In this document: piece by piece, positions 8,979 to 18,127 of the stretch | How positions within the stretch are numbered: position 1 is the stretch's first letter | Layout of the letters: every line of letters starts with the position of its first letter | Assembly (NCBI GenBank): GCA_001313065.1 | Contig: BBFD01000033.1 | Location: 1 to 20,135 of the forward strand | Source of the DNA: Silvimonas sp. JCM 19000 | GTDB taxonomy: Bacteria > Pseudomonadota > Gammaproteobacteria > Burkholderiales > Chitinibacteraceae | Direction: 5' to 3' | Length of the DNA: 20,135 nt | The notes under the pieces: generated by a model | What the model was told of the DNA's origin: nothing | What the model saw: only the letters and a program-made list of their open reading frames with translations | Databases searched by the model: none | Translations under genes and position numbers: made by a program

Positions 8979-9281
8979 TTATTGGCTAAGCAGTTGTTTA
9001 ACGCTGTCGATCAGCTTGTCGGCGATGGCATCGCTGCGCACGGTGAACTTGCCATCGGCAATGGCCTGGCGCAGTTGTGCCACGCGGTCGCTATCAAACA
9101 CGCTGGTGTCATTGGCTTGATCAACCTGGCCCAGCTGAGCTGCGGCAGGATTGATCGTCACGCTGTCATCCCGCGCGCTGCTGACTTCGCCCGCGTCGGT
9201 TTGAGTAGCCGGGGTGGCGGTGCGATCAGTCGAACGCGTCGGGGTCTGCAGTGAGACTTTTCCGGTCTGGTCGATTTTCAT
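8979..9281 (-). CDS. flgM: FlgM anti-sigma-28 factor
   Basis: 100-aa negative regulator that binds FliA (sigma-28) until it is exported through the completed hook-basal body. The N-terminal half is polar and low in order (MKIDQTGK, many Thr and Ser), as in exported FlgM. The C-terminal half has the conserved sigma-binding helices, RVAQLRQAIADGKFTV and IADKLIDSVKQLL. The start ATG at 9281 is chosen over an upstream in-frame start at 9335 because MKID matches the family and AAAGG lies just upstream. It is transcribed from a sigma-28 promoter and likely forms an operon with flgN. Confidence 0.92.
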   Translation of the reverse strand: MKIDQTGKVSLQTPTRSTDRTATPATQTDAGEVSSARDDSVTINPAAAQLGQVDQANDTSVFDSDRVAQLRQAIADGKFTVRSDAIADKLIDSVKQLLSQ

Positions 9282-9346
9282 GATATACCTTTCAAACTCC
9301 GCGCCACTGCGGGGCAGCGGGCGGAACAATTGCACTATTATGCCAA

Positions 9347-9373
9347 CTATCGGCAGCTTGCACAGAAACTTTA
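9347..9373 (-). promoter_or_regulatory. Sigma-28 (FliA) promoter of flgM-flgN
   Basis: On the minus strand TAAAGTTT (9373-9366), 11 bases, then GCCGATAG (9354-9347). This matches the flagellar class-3 consensus TAAAGTTT-N11-GCCGATAA at all but the last base. It lies about 65 nt before the flgM start. It fits known FliA feedback: sigma-28 makes its own inhibitor. Confidence 0.9.
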
Positions 9374-9449
9374 GCGATCAGCAGCTTATGCCGTTTTATG
9401 AACGGTAACGCAGGCCTTGCAGCCTGTTTGTCATCAGTCAGGAGACCTC

Positions 9450-9875
9450 ATGACGCATCTGAATACCCGGTTTGGCGAAGTCGATATTGACCCGTCCAAC
9501 GAGCTGACCTTTCCGCTGGGCCTGCCCGGTTTTGAGACCTTTACCCGCTTTGTGCTGCTGCATGAAGACAAGCCCAATCCCACCGTGCGCTGGCTGCAAT
9601 CGCTGGATGACACCAGCGTGGCGTTGAGCGTGGTGCCCGCGTCAGACCTGGGGTTGGATTATGAGATTGTGTTGTCGGACGAAGAAGTCGCTCTGTTGCA
9701 ACTGGAGCGCCAGGAAGACGTGCAACTGTTATTGATCCTGTCGCGCCGTAACACCCATAACGGGCTGGACGGGCAGATTGCCGCCAATACCTTTGCGCCC
9801 GTTATTCTTAATGTGGCCGCCAAGCGTGGCTTCCAGAAAACCGGTCTGCGCGCGGATATCGTTTTCCGCAACTGA
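9450..9875 (+). CDS. fliW: Flagellar assembly factor FliW
   Basis: 141-aa FliW. In other bacteria it binds flagellin and antagonises the RNA-binding regulator CsrA, linking flagellin level to translation. Family features are the opening TRFGEVDID, FPLGLPGFE near residue 25, FVLLHEDKPNPTVRWLQSLD, and a C-terminal region beginning with TFAPVILN. ATG at 9450 has AGGAG 5 nt upstream, which decides it over an in-frame ATG at 9417. The frame is intact. It diverges from flgM-flgN. No csrA adjoins it; accA follows after 198 nt. Confidence 0.92.
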   Translation: MTHLNTRFGEVDIDPSNELTFPLGLPGFETFTRFVLLHEDKPNPTVRWLQSLDDTSVALSVVPASDLGLDYEIVLSDEEVALLQLERQEDVQLLLILSRRNTHNGLDGQIAANTFAPVILNVAAKRGFQKTGLRADIVFRN

Positions 9876-9915
9876 TAGACCGCCTATCCGGTTGTAAGCC
9901 GCCGGGCGTAGTCGC

Positions 9916-9944
9916 TTGGGGCAGGGCAAACCTTGCTGTATAGT
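9916..9944 (+). promoter_or_regulatory. Candidate sigma-70 promoter of accA
   Basis: TTGGGG (9916-9921) and TATAGT (9939-9944) are separated by 17 bp, in the 198-nt gap between fliW and accA. This would give a leader of about 120 nt. No terminator for fliW is evident in the gap. Confidence 0.45.
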
Positions 9945-10073
9945 TGCGACATTTTTTTCGTCCGGCATTTGACCGCAAGCCGGCACAGCGCGCCGCAAAC
10001 CCTTGGTTTGTAGCGGTGTACGACGAATCGGAAGACCCAACCCCTGGCGGCTTCTCGGGGAACAAAGAGCAGC

Positions 10074-11042
10074 ATGAAGACCACTTTTCTGGATTTTGAA
10101 CAACCTATCGCCGAACTCGAAAACAAGATCGAGGAACTGCGCTTTGTGCAGGATGACTCGGCGGTAGACATCTCGGTAGAAATCGGCCACCTGGAAAAAA
10201 AAGAGCCAGGAGCTGACCAAAAGCATCTACGGCAAGATCACGCCGCAACAGATCGCCCAGGTGGCGCGCCATCCGCAGCGCCCCTACACCCTTGATTACG
10301 TCAAGGGGCTGTTCACCGGCTTTGAAGAACTGCATGGCGATCGTGCCTATGCCGATGATGCTGCCATCGTGGGCGGCCTCGCGCGCTTTAATGGTCAGAG
10401 CGTCGTGGTGATAGGCCATCAAAAGGGCCGTGATACCAAAGATCGCCAATACCGCAACTTTGGCATGCCGCGTCCGGAAGGCTATCGCAAGGCATTGCGC
10501 CTGATGAAGCTGGCCGAGCGCTTTAATCTGCCGGTACTGACCTTTGTCGATACGCCCGGTGCTTATCCCGGTATTGGCGCAGAAGAACGCGGTCAGTCCG
10601 AGGCCATCGGCCGTAACCTGTTCGAACTGGCGCAATTGCGCGTGCCCGTGATCACCACGGTGATCGGCGAGGGCGGTTCGGGCGGTGCGCTGGCGATCGC
10701 GGTGGGCGATGCGGTGCTGATGCTGCAATACGCCACCTATTCGGTGATTTCACCAGAAGCTGCGCCTCGATTTTGTGGAAAACGGCCGAGAAAGCGCCGG
10801 AAGCCGCCGAAGCGATGGGCATTACTTCTGCCCGCCTGAAGACCCTCGGCCTGATCGACAAGATCGTGACCGAACCGGTTGGCGGCGCGCATCGTAATCC
10901 GCAGCAAATGATGGTGAGCCTGAAGAAAGCGCTGGCGGATGCACTGAAGCCGCTGCAGGACAAAACCATTGACCAGTTGCTGGAAGCGCGCTACGAGCGC
11001 CTGATGGCTTATGGCAAGTTCAAGGAAGTCGACGTCGCCTGA
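10074..11042 (+). CDS. accA: Acetyl-CoA carboxylase carboxyltransferase subunit alpha (two frameshifts)
   Basis: Alpha subunit of the carboxyltransferase that, with AccD, moves CO2 from biotin-BCCP to acetyl-CoA in the first step of fatty acid synthesis. Visible are [12 protein letters not shown] at the N-terminus, [28 protein letters not shown] and the oxyanion-type [16 protein letters not shown]. The run of eight A at 10195-10202 has one A too many, and one base is missing near 10762 before [12 protein letters not shown]. Corrected, it is 322 aa, close to the usual length of about 320. An essential gene with two compensable shifts argues for sequence error. tilS follows with almost no gap. 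Confidence 0.95.
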
Positions 11043-11047
11043 GCGTG

Positions 11048-12394
11048 ATGTCTCGGCGCAGTTGCTGCAGCTGGTAACGCAGCGACTGGCGCCCCTGCTC
11101 CACAGCAACACCACCGTGTGCGTCGGCCTGTCTGGCGGCGTCGATTCGGTGGTGTTGTTGCATCTGCTCGCCCGTTACGCGCAAACGAGGGCGCACACCG
11201 CTTCCTTCCCGTTACGTGCAGTGCATGTGCATCACGGCTTGTCGCCGCATGCGGATGCGTGGGCGCAATTTGCGCTCGATTACGCCCGGCGCCTGGGCGT
11301 GCCGTGCACGGTGGAGCGCGTTACGCTCAGCCAGCGCGGTGAGTTGGGTGTTGAAGGCGCAGCGCGCAATGCGCGTTATGCCGCCTTTTTGCGCCAGCCC
11401 GCCCAGCTGTTTGCCGTGGGTCATCATCGCGATGATCAGCCGAAACCGTGCTGCTGAGCTTGCTGCGCGGCAGCGGCGTCAACGGTCTGGCCGCGATGCC
11501 GTATGCGCGCGCGCTCGGCGCGGCCACGCTGGTGCGCCCCTTGCTCGATACGCCCCGTGCTCGCTTGCTGGATTACGCCCGCCAGCACGCGCTGCAATGG
11601 GTCGAAGACGAAAGCAATCTATCCACCGATTACGAACGCAATGCCTTGCGTCACGACATCATGCCGGGCCTGCGTGCGCAGTTTGGCGACGTCGACACAG
11701 CCTGGCGCGCAGCGCACGCCATTTTGGCGAAGCCAGTCATTTGCTGGATGAACTGGCGGCCGAGGATCTGGCGCGCTGTCTGCAGGGCGCTGCCTTTGAG
11801 CTGGCCACAGCGCTCAGTCCATTGCGGCTGCGCCATGCCTTGCGCTATTGGCTGGCGCAATCGGGCCTGGTGCTGGATACCCGGGCCTTCGATGAGTTAT
11901 GGCGTGTGATGAGCGCTGCCGCTGGCGATACGCAGCCGACACTGGTTTGGCGGCAGCAGGCGGTGCGGCGTTATCGCACGCGGCTGTGGATTACGCCGGC
12001 GCAGGTCCAGGCCGGGCCAAATGTGGCGCTGCAAGGCATCGCAGCGCAAAGCGTGCCGTTCTGGCACGGCAGCATCTGCTGGCAGCAGCAGGCACTCGGG
12101 CACGGTATTGCTTTGCACTGGCTGGAGCAGGGGTATGAATTACGCGCCTGGCAGGGCAGTGCCCGCCTGCGTTTGCGCGCGGACGGTCCGGCGCAGCAAC
12201 TGAAGAATCTGGCGCAGGCGCAAGGCATGCCGCCGTGGGTACGGCTGGGCACCCCCGCCCTCTATATCGAGGATCAACTGGCTGCCTTTACCGGGCTGGG
12301 CGTTGATCAGCGCTATCGCGCGGCCGCCGATGAGGCGGGCTGGCTGCCGTTATGGCGCCATAACCCGCCGTCCGATCCGGGCCGCGCAAGCTGA
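11048..12394 (+). CDS. tilS: tRNA(Ile)-lysidine synthetase (three frameshifts)
   Basis: Modifies C34 of the CAU-anticodon tRNA-Ile to lysidine so that it reads AUA; essential. The PP-loop ATPase motif SGGVDS (about residues 29-34) is followed by HVHHGLSPHADAWA, GHHRDDQ.ETVLLSLLRGSG and RNALRHDIMP, then the TilS substrate-binding and C-terminal domains. One-base deletions near 11440 (CAGCCG for CAGGCCG) and near 11728 are clear from the reading. I also infer one near 11054 (TCGGCG for TCGGCCG), which makes ATG 11048, 5 nt after the accA stop, the start. The total is then exactly 450 codons. Without that correction, the in-frame ATG at 11011 would overlap accA by 32 nt. It converges with dapE, 7 nt apart. 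Confidence 0.92.
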
Positions 12395-12401
12395 TGCCGC
12401 G

Positions 12402-13545
<1,144 letters not shown>

Positions 13546-13572
13546 GGTGGTTTCCTGCGGGTGTCGATATAG

Positions 13573-13590
13573 GGTGGGCCTGGGCCCACC
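13573..13590. repeat. Short inverted repeat between the ArsC-like gene and dapE
   Basis: GGTGGGCC (13573-13580) and GGCCCACC (13583-13590) flank a 2-nt centre. The preceding ATAGGGTGGG (13569-13578) is identical to part of the terminal repeat at 6356-6365. No T-tract follows on either strand, so I do not call it a terminator. Confidence 0.5.
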
Positions 13591-13666
13591 ATTCAAAGGC
13601 GTTGGCTAAGTGCGGCGCATCTACGCGGTATAACTCGCGTTATTGCAATTGCTTGATGGCTTTGAT

Positions 13667-13695
13667 GCTGGGTCTGGACGGGGACGCCAGAATCC
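13667..13695 (-). repeat. Second copy of a dispersed motif from the 6353-6470 element
   Basis: Read on the minus strand, this segment shares GGCGTCCCCGTC, then GACCCA two bases later, with 6364-6391 on the plus strand. Similarity extends over about 28 nt with one gap. It lies just downstream of the ArsC-like stop, in the same 158-nt gap as the inverted repeat at 13573. The two together look like a diverged or rearranged copy of the element. Confidence 0.45.
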
Positions 13696-13703
13696 AACCC
13701 AAG

Positions 13704-14053
13704 TCAATTTGCGAAGAGCGCCTGATATTGCTCGGGTTTGAAGCCCACGCTGATCTTGCCGTCGCGATCGAGCACCGGGCGCTTGATCACCGACGGGTTG
13801 GCCTGCATCACGGCGATGGCGCTGGCGGCATCGGTCACGCCGGCTTTGGTGGCATCGTCCAGCTTGCGCCAGGTGGTGCCCTGGCGATTGAGCAACGGCT
13901 CCCAGCCGATGGCGTTGACCCAGCTTTGCAATAGCACGGTATCGATGCCTTGTTTCTTGAAATCATGCCAGTCGTAGTGCTGGCCTTGCTCGGTCAGCCA
14001 GGTGCGCGCCTTTTTTTGACGGTGTCGCAATTGGGGATGCCGTACAGCTTCAT
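13704..14053 (-). CDS. ArsC/Spx-family reductase-like protein, YffB type (one frameshift)
   Basis: 115-aa thioredoxin-fold protein of the ArsC/Spx/YffB group. The N-terminus MKLYGIPNCDTVKKAR holds the single family Cys at residue 9. The VIKRPVLDRDG segment, usually followed by a GFKP.QY tail, is present. A true arsenate reductase role is not shown; YffB-type members have unknown substrates. Seven T at 14011-14017 (A7 on the coding strand), where five are expected, disrupts codons 13-14. Removing two bases gives an uninterrupted reading. The start is ATG at 14053, with weak upstream AGAGAA. It is separated from pilU by a terminator and precedes dapE. Confidence 0.88.
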
Positions 14054-14076
14054 GGTGATGTTCTCTTCATATAAGC

Positions 14077-14098
14077 AAAAGGGCCGCAAAGGCGGCCC
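14077..14098 (-). terminator. Terminator after pilU
   Basis: On the minus strand GGGCCGC (14098-14092) pairs perfectly with GCGGCCC (14087-14081) around a 4-nt loop, followed by TTTT (14080-14077). It lies between the pilU stop and the ArsC-like start. The short T-tract may allow some read-through. Confidence 0.7.
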
Positions 14099-14124
14099 GG
14101 TTTCTGGCGCTGTCGCAGCGTGGA

Positions 14125-15284
14125 TCAGTGCAGCGAAATATCAAAATCCAGATTGTCGGCGGCCGGCGCGCTGGCCGTGCGCGTGGGCGCGGCGGCGGGT
14201 TGCGCTTGTTCCTGCTCTTCGACGCTTTGCGCGTTGTTCACCATCCACGACAGGTTGGTGGCGGAATCGGCATTGCGCAAGGCTTCGTCCAGTTCGACTT
14301 CGCCCGAACGATACAGGCGGTACAGCGCTTGTTCAAAGGTTTGTGAGCCTTCGGACAGCGTTTGTTCCATCGCATCCTTGATGTCCGACAAGGCGCCGGT
14401 GCGAATCAGCTCGGCCACGCGCGGCGTGTTCAGCATGATCTCGACTGCTGGCACCAGTTTGCCGGCCTTGTTGCGCACCAGTCGTTGCGAAACAATGGCG
14501 CGCAGGGCGGTGGACATGTCGTACAACAGGCTTTCGCGTGCTTCTTGCGGAAAGAAGTTCACGATGCGCGAGAGCGAATGATAACTGTTGTTGGCGTGCA
14601 GAGTAGTAATACAAAGGTGGCCGGCTTGCGCGTACTGGATGGCGTAGGTCATGGTTTCGCGGTCACGCACTTCGCCGATCATCAATACATCCGGTGCCTC
14701 ACGCATGGCGTTCTTCAGTGCGTCGCCATAGCTATGCGTATCGACACCGACTTCGCGCTGATTGACCAGGCTCTTTTTTTGTGTGTGTACAAAACTCGAT
14801 CGGGTCTTCCAGCGTCAGGATGTGGCCGGGATGGTTTTCGTTGCGATGGTCCAGCATGGCCGACACGGTGGACGATTTGCCACTGCCGGTGGCGCCCACC
14901 ACCAGAATGATGCCGCGCTTTTCCATCACCAGATCTTTCAGCAGCGTGGGCACGCGCAACTCTTCGAGCGTGGCAGCCTTTTGCTTGATAAAGCGCGCCA
15001 CCATGGCGACATGGCCGCGGCTTTTAAAGACGTTGATCCGCAGATTGCCCAGACCTTCCAGCGCCATGCCGAAGTTAAGCTCAAGGTCTTCTTCAAAGCG
15101 CGCGATGCGCTGCGGGGTCAGAATCTGATAAATAAGTTGCTTGACGTGATCCGGGCCCAGCACCTGGTTGTTGACCGGGTAGCACACGCCCTGGATCTTG
15201 ATGGTGATGGGGGAGTTGGCGGACAGAAACAGATCAGAAGCCTGGCGCTCGGCCATCAGCTTGAAAAAAAGGCATCAGATTCAC
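14125..15284 (-). CDS. pilU: Type IV pilus retraction ATPase PilU (two frameshifts)
   Basis: Cytoplasmic hexameric motor ATPase that helps PilT retract type IV pili. Motifs are Walker A GATGSGKSS, the Asp box LTLEDPIEF, Walker B DVLMIGEVRDRETM, and a His box GHLCITTLHANN. The C-terminal extension, rich in Ala/Gln and ending DISLH, and the opening segment ending MAERQASDLFLSA suit PilU better than PilT. One extra T in the run of seven at 15264-15270 and one extra base between 14774 and 14794 break the frame. Corrected, it is about 385 aa. GTG at 15284 is chosen because GGGAG lies about 9 nt upstream; ATG at 15275 is an alternative. No pilT is seen beside it in this window. Confidence 0.9.
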
Positions 15285-15325
15285 GGCATTGATCTCCCGC
15301 TGAAGGTGTGAGCCCATTCAGCGCT

Positions 15326-15357
15326 AAACAGGGCTGCAACCGGTGCGGCTGCAGCCC
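15326..15357 (-). terminator. Probable terminator after fadD
   Basis: On the minus strand GGGCTGCA (15357-15350) pairs perfectly with TGCAGCCC (15338-15331) around an 11-nt loop. A short TGTTT tail follows. It lies 7 nt after the fadD stop. The weak T-tract lowers confidence. Confidence 0.5.
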
Positions 15358-15363
15358 CGGCCG

Positions 15364-17028
15364 TTATTGATGATCGCGCAATTCGCGGCGCAGTATCTTG
15401 CCCACATTCGACTTGGGCAAGGCGTCGCGGAATTCAACCTTGCGCGGCACTTTGTAATTGGTCAACTGTTCGCGGCAATAGGCAATCAGCGCGGCTTCAG
15501 TCAAGGTCGGGTCTTTACGCACCACAAAAATCTTGACCGCTTCACCGGATTTATCATCCGGTACGCCTACGCAGGCCACTTCCAGCACACCCGGATGCCG
15601 CGCCACCACGTCTTCGACTTCGTTCGGGTACACATTGAAGCCGGACACCAGCACCATGTCTTTCTTGCGATCCGCAATGCGGAAGAAACCGGTCGGCGAC
15701 ATGATCGCCACGTCACCGGTGGCAAGGAAACCGTCGGCGCCGATGACCTTGGCGGTCTCATCGGCGCGTTGCCAGTAACCCTTCATCACTTGCGGGCCCT
15801 TGATAAACAATTCGCCCGCGCTACCCGGTGGCTGCACGCTACCGTCTTCGCCACGGATCTGCGCGTCGGTGGACGGCACAGGCAAGCCGATCATGCCATT
15901 GTATTCACGCAGCGTCATCGGGTTGATCATGGCCGCAGGCGAGGTTTCGGTCAGGCCATAAGCCTCTACCAGCGTGACGCCAGTGACTTTTTTTCCACTT
16001 GTCGGCGACGGGCTGCTGTACCGCCATACCGCCGCCAAGTGTCAGTTTCCAGCTACTGAAATCCAGTTTCAGAAAATCGGGATGATTGACCAGCGCATTA
16101 AATAGCGTGTTGACGCCGGTAATCGCCGTTACCGGATATTTGCTCAGCTCCTTGATAAAGCCGGGGATATCACGCGGATTGGTGATCAACAGATTGGTGG
16201 CGCCGATCTTGGTAAAGATCATGCCGTTCGCGGTGAGCGAAAAGATGTGATACAGCGGCAGGGCGGTCACGATCAGCTCGCGGCCATCCGCCACCACACC
16301 ACCGATCCAGGCATGCGCTTGCTGCATGTTGGCGACGATATTGCGGTGGGTCAGCATGGCGCCCTTGGCCACGCCGGTGGTGCCGCCGGTGTATTGCAGA
16401 AACGCCAGATCATCCAGCGTCAGATTAACCGGTGCCAGTGTCTGGGCGCGGCCGTCTGCCAGCGCATGGTTAAAGCTGACCGCACCGGGCAAGCTATAGC
16501 CCGGCACCATCTTCTTCACATATTTGATAACGGCGTTGACCAGCAAGCGCTTGGGAAAGCCAGCATGTCGCCGATTTCGCTCACGATCACGTGTTTGACT
16601 GCGGTCTTGCTGATGCATTTATCCAGCGTGTGGGCAAAGTTGGCGACGATCACGATGGCCTCGGCGCCGGAATCCTTGAGCTGATGCTCCAGTTCACGCG
16701 GTGTGTACAGCGGGTTGATGTTGACCACCACCATGCCCGCTTTCAGGATGCCGAACAGCGCTACCGGGTATTGCAGCAGGTTGGGCATCATGATGCCCAC
16801 GCGCGCACCGCGGCTTAAGCGCAGCGTTTGCTGCAGATAGGCCGCGAACGCGGTCGAGAGCTGGTCCAGCTCTTGATACGTGATGGCCTTGCCCATATTG
16901 ATAAACGCGTCGCGGTCGGCATATTTAGCGACGGTCTGCTTCATCACATCCGGAATCGAGGTAAATTCGGCCGGGTTGATCTCGTGCGGCACGCCAGCGG
17001 GGTAGCTGGCAAACCAGGGGCGCTCCAT
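15364..17028 (-). CDS. fadD: Long-chain-fatty-acid-CoA ligase (two frameshifts)
   Basis: AMP-forming acyl-CoA synthetase that activates fatty acids for beta-oxidation or lipid synthesis at the inner membrane. Visible are the P-loop [12 protein letters not shown], the linker motif [10 protein letters not shown], and the FACS signature region [24 protein letters not shown]. The C-terminal catalytic Lys region is [13 protein letters not shown]. The start ATG at 17028 has AAGGAGAG upstream on the minus strand. One base is missing near 16563 ([11 protein letters not shown]) and one extra T occurs in the run of seven at 15988-15994, so the total length is unchanged at 554 aa. A candidate promoter lies upstream, and rimP diverges beyond it. 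Confidence 0.94.
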
Positions 17029-17081
17029 GCTCTCTCCTTAATGCGAGGCGCTACGTGGCACCTCGACTTCAATAGCGCGTA

Positions 17082-17110
17082 ACTCTAGTGATGTAATGCG
17101 CGGGTCACAA
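17082..17110 (-). promoter_or_regulatory. Candidate sigma-70 promoter of fadD
   Basis: On the minus strand TTGTGA (17110-17105), 17 bases, then TAGAGT (17087-17082). This would give a leader of about 45 nt before the fadD ATG. The hexamers are moderate matches. I see no obvious FadR-type operator that I could defend. Confidence 0.4.
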
Positions 17111-17297
17111 GGTGAGCCTGCCCTGGTGTGACGCGCTGTGCACAATGCTGTAGCAGGGTGCTTGCGCGCGCTGTAACCGGGGTGGCCAGCGGGTTGGGGT
17201 TAATTCCTTGTGCGATCAAGTACATGGCGCAAAGTGCCGGGGTAGCGGGTTGATCCGGCTTGCCCGGGCCTCACGATGGTGCGTGGCAAGCGGCCCG

Positions 17298-17324
17298 CAG
17301 CGCCTGGTGGCGCTGATTTTTTTT
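17298..17324 (+). terminator. Orphan rho-independent terminator in the fadD-rimP intergenic region
   Basis: CAGCGCC (17298-17304) pairs perfectly with GGCGCTG (17309-17315) around TGGT, followed by A and eight T (17317-17324). It points on the plus strand, yet the only gene to its left, fadD, runs the other way. No convincing open frame lies between 17029 and 17298, so a short non-coding transcript is possible. The rest of 17111-17297 shows nothing I recognise. Confidence 0.75.
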
Positions 17325-17402
17325 GCCCGGATAACATCGCGGCCCGGTCTTGTTATTCATGACGCCGTCACGGCGCCTTGCGTGCTGAGCTGCAAGCCAG
17401 AG

Positions 17403-17431
17403 TTTCGCCAAAGTCTTGTTTCTGATAGAAT
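17403..17431 (+). promoter_or_regulatory. Candidate promoter of the rimP-nusA-infB operon
   Basis: TAGAAT (17426-17431) is a good -10. A weak -35, TTTCGC (17403-17408), sits 17 bp upstream. It would start a leader of about 130 nt containing the hairpin and terminator that precede rimP. Confidence 0.4.
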
Positions 17432-17475
17432 CCGGTCTATCCCCTAGCGGTGTGTTTTACGTTCTGGTGCCCAAA

Positions 17476-17544
17476 CGGCATCGCACGTGCCGCAACAACA
17501 AGGGAGTGCTTGAAATGGGCGCTGTTGTAGCAGCCCATTTTTTT
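17476..17544 (+). promoter_or_regulatory. rimP leader with intrinsic terminator (attenuator-like)
   Basis: A small hairpin, CGGCA/TGCCG (17476-17480 with 17488-17492), precedes a terminator. In the terminator, AAATGGGC (17513-17520) pairs with GCCCATTT (17533-17540) and seven T run to 17544. It lies 26 nt before the rimP start and after the likely promoter, so it would stop transcription before the operon. Structured rimP leaders with terminators are known in other proteobacteria. Attenuation here is inference. Confidence 0.65.
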
Positions 17545-17570
17545 GTTTGCGAAAAGGATTTTGCACTTTT

Positions 17571-18005
17571 ATGGCAGTGAACCTGCAAAGCGTGGTTGAA
17601 GCGACAGTCCCGGGTCTGGGTTACGAGGTGGTCGATCTCGAACTGGGCCAGAACGGTCTGGTGCGCTTGTTCATCGACAAGCCGGGTGGCATCACCGTGG
17701 AAGATTGCGCCACGGTCAGCAACCATTTGACGCGCTTGTTCATGGTAGAAAACATCGGCTACGACCGCCTTGAGGTGTCGTCGCCCGGTCTTGATCGCGC
17801 CATCAAGACGCCCGCTGATTTCGCCCGTTTTGCGGGTGAAATGGTGCGCGTCAAGATGCGCATGCCCTTGCCGGACAAGCGCAAACGCTTTGTCGGCAAA
17901 CTGGTAGGCCTGGAAGACAACAAGGTAGTGGTAGACGTAGACGGTGAGCGCTTGACGATCGAGCAGGCGCACATCGACAAGGTACGCCTGGAGCCGCAAT
18001 TCTGA
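17571..18005 (+). CDS. rimP: Ribosome maturation factor RimP
   Basis: 144-aa protein needed for 30S subunit maturation. Family features are VPGLGYEVVDLEL near the N-terminus, LVRLFIDKPGGITVEDCATVS, and DRLEVSSPGLDRAIKTPADFARFAG in the middle. The C-terminal Sm-like region follows, with VGLEDNKVVVDVDGERLTI. ATG at 17571 is the only start that fits the family, with AAGGA about 13 nt upstream, which is rather far. The frame is intact. It heads the conserved rimP-nusA-infB operon; nusA follows after 122 nt. Confidence 0.95.
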   Translation: MAVNLQSVVEATVPGLGYEVVDLELGQNGLVRLFIDKPGGITVEDCATVSNHLTRLFMVENIGYDRLEVSSPGLDRAIKTPADFARFAGEMVRVKMRMPLPDKRKRFVGKLVGLEDNKVVVDVDGERLTIEQAHIDKVRLEPQF

Positions 18006-18127
18006 TTGAGAGACAGAACGCGGCTACAGATGGTTTTCGGGATGAATGCGGGCGTCGCCCGTGTGCCCGGGTAAATACAAAAAAGCATTACAGCTGGCCG
18101 GGTTTTTTTGCCGAGGGATATTAGACA

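Noticed and set aside
11216..11730. First half of a long plus-strand frame in the tilS region
   Set aside because: Only the part after about 11730 is real TilS; before that the correct protein is in the other two frames, joined at base deletions.
18066..18109. CCCGG/CCGGG followed by seven T between rimP and nusA as a terminator
   Set aside because: The stem is only 5 bp with a 27-nt loop, and T runs in this window are often over-called. A terminator inside the essential operon at this point is not convincing.
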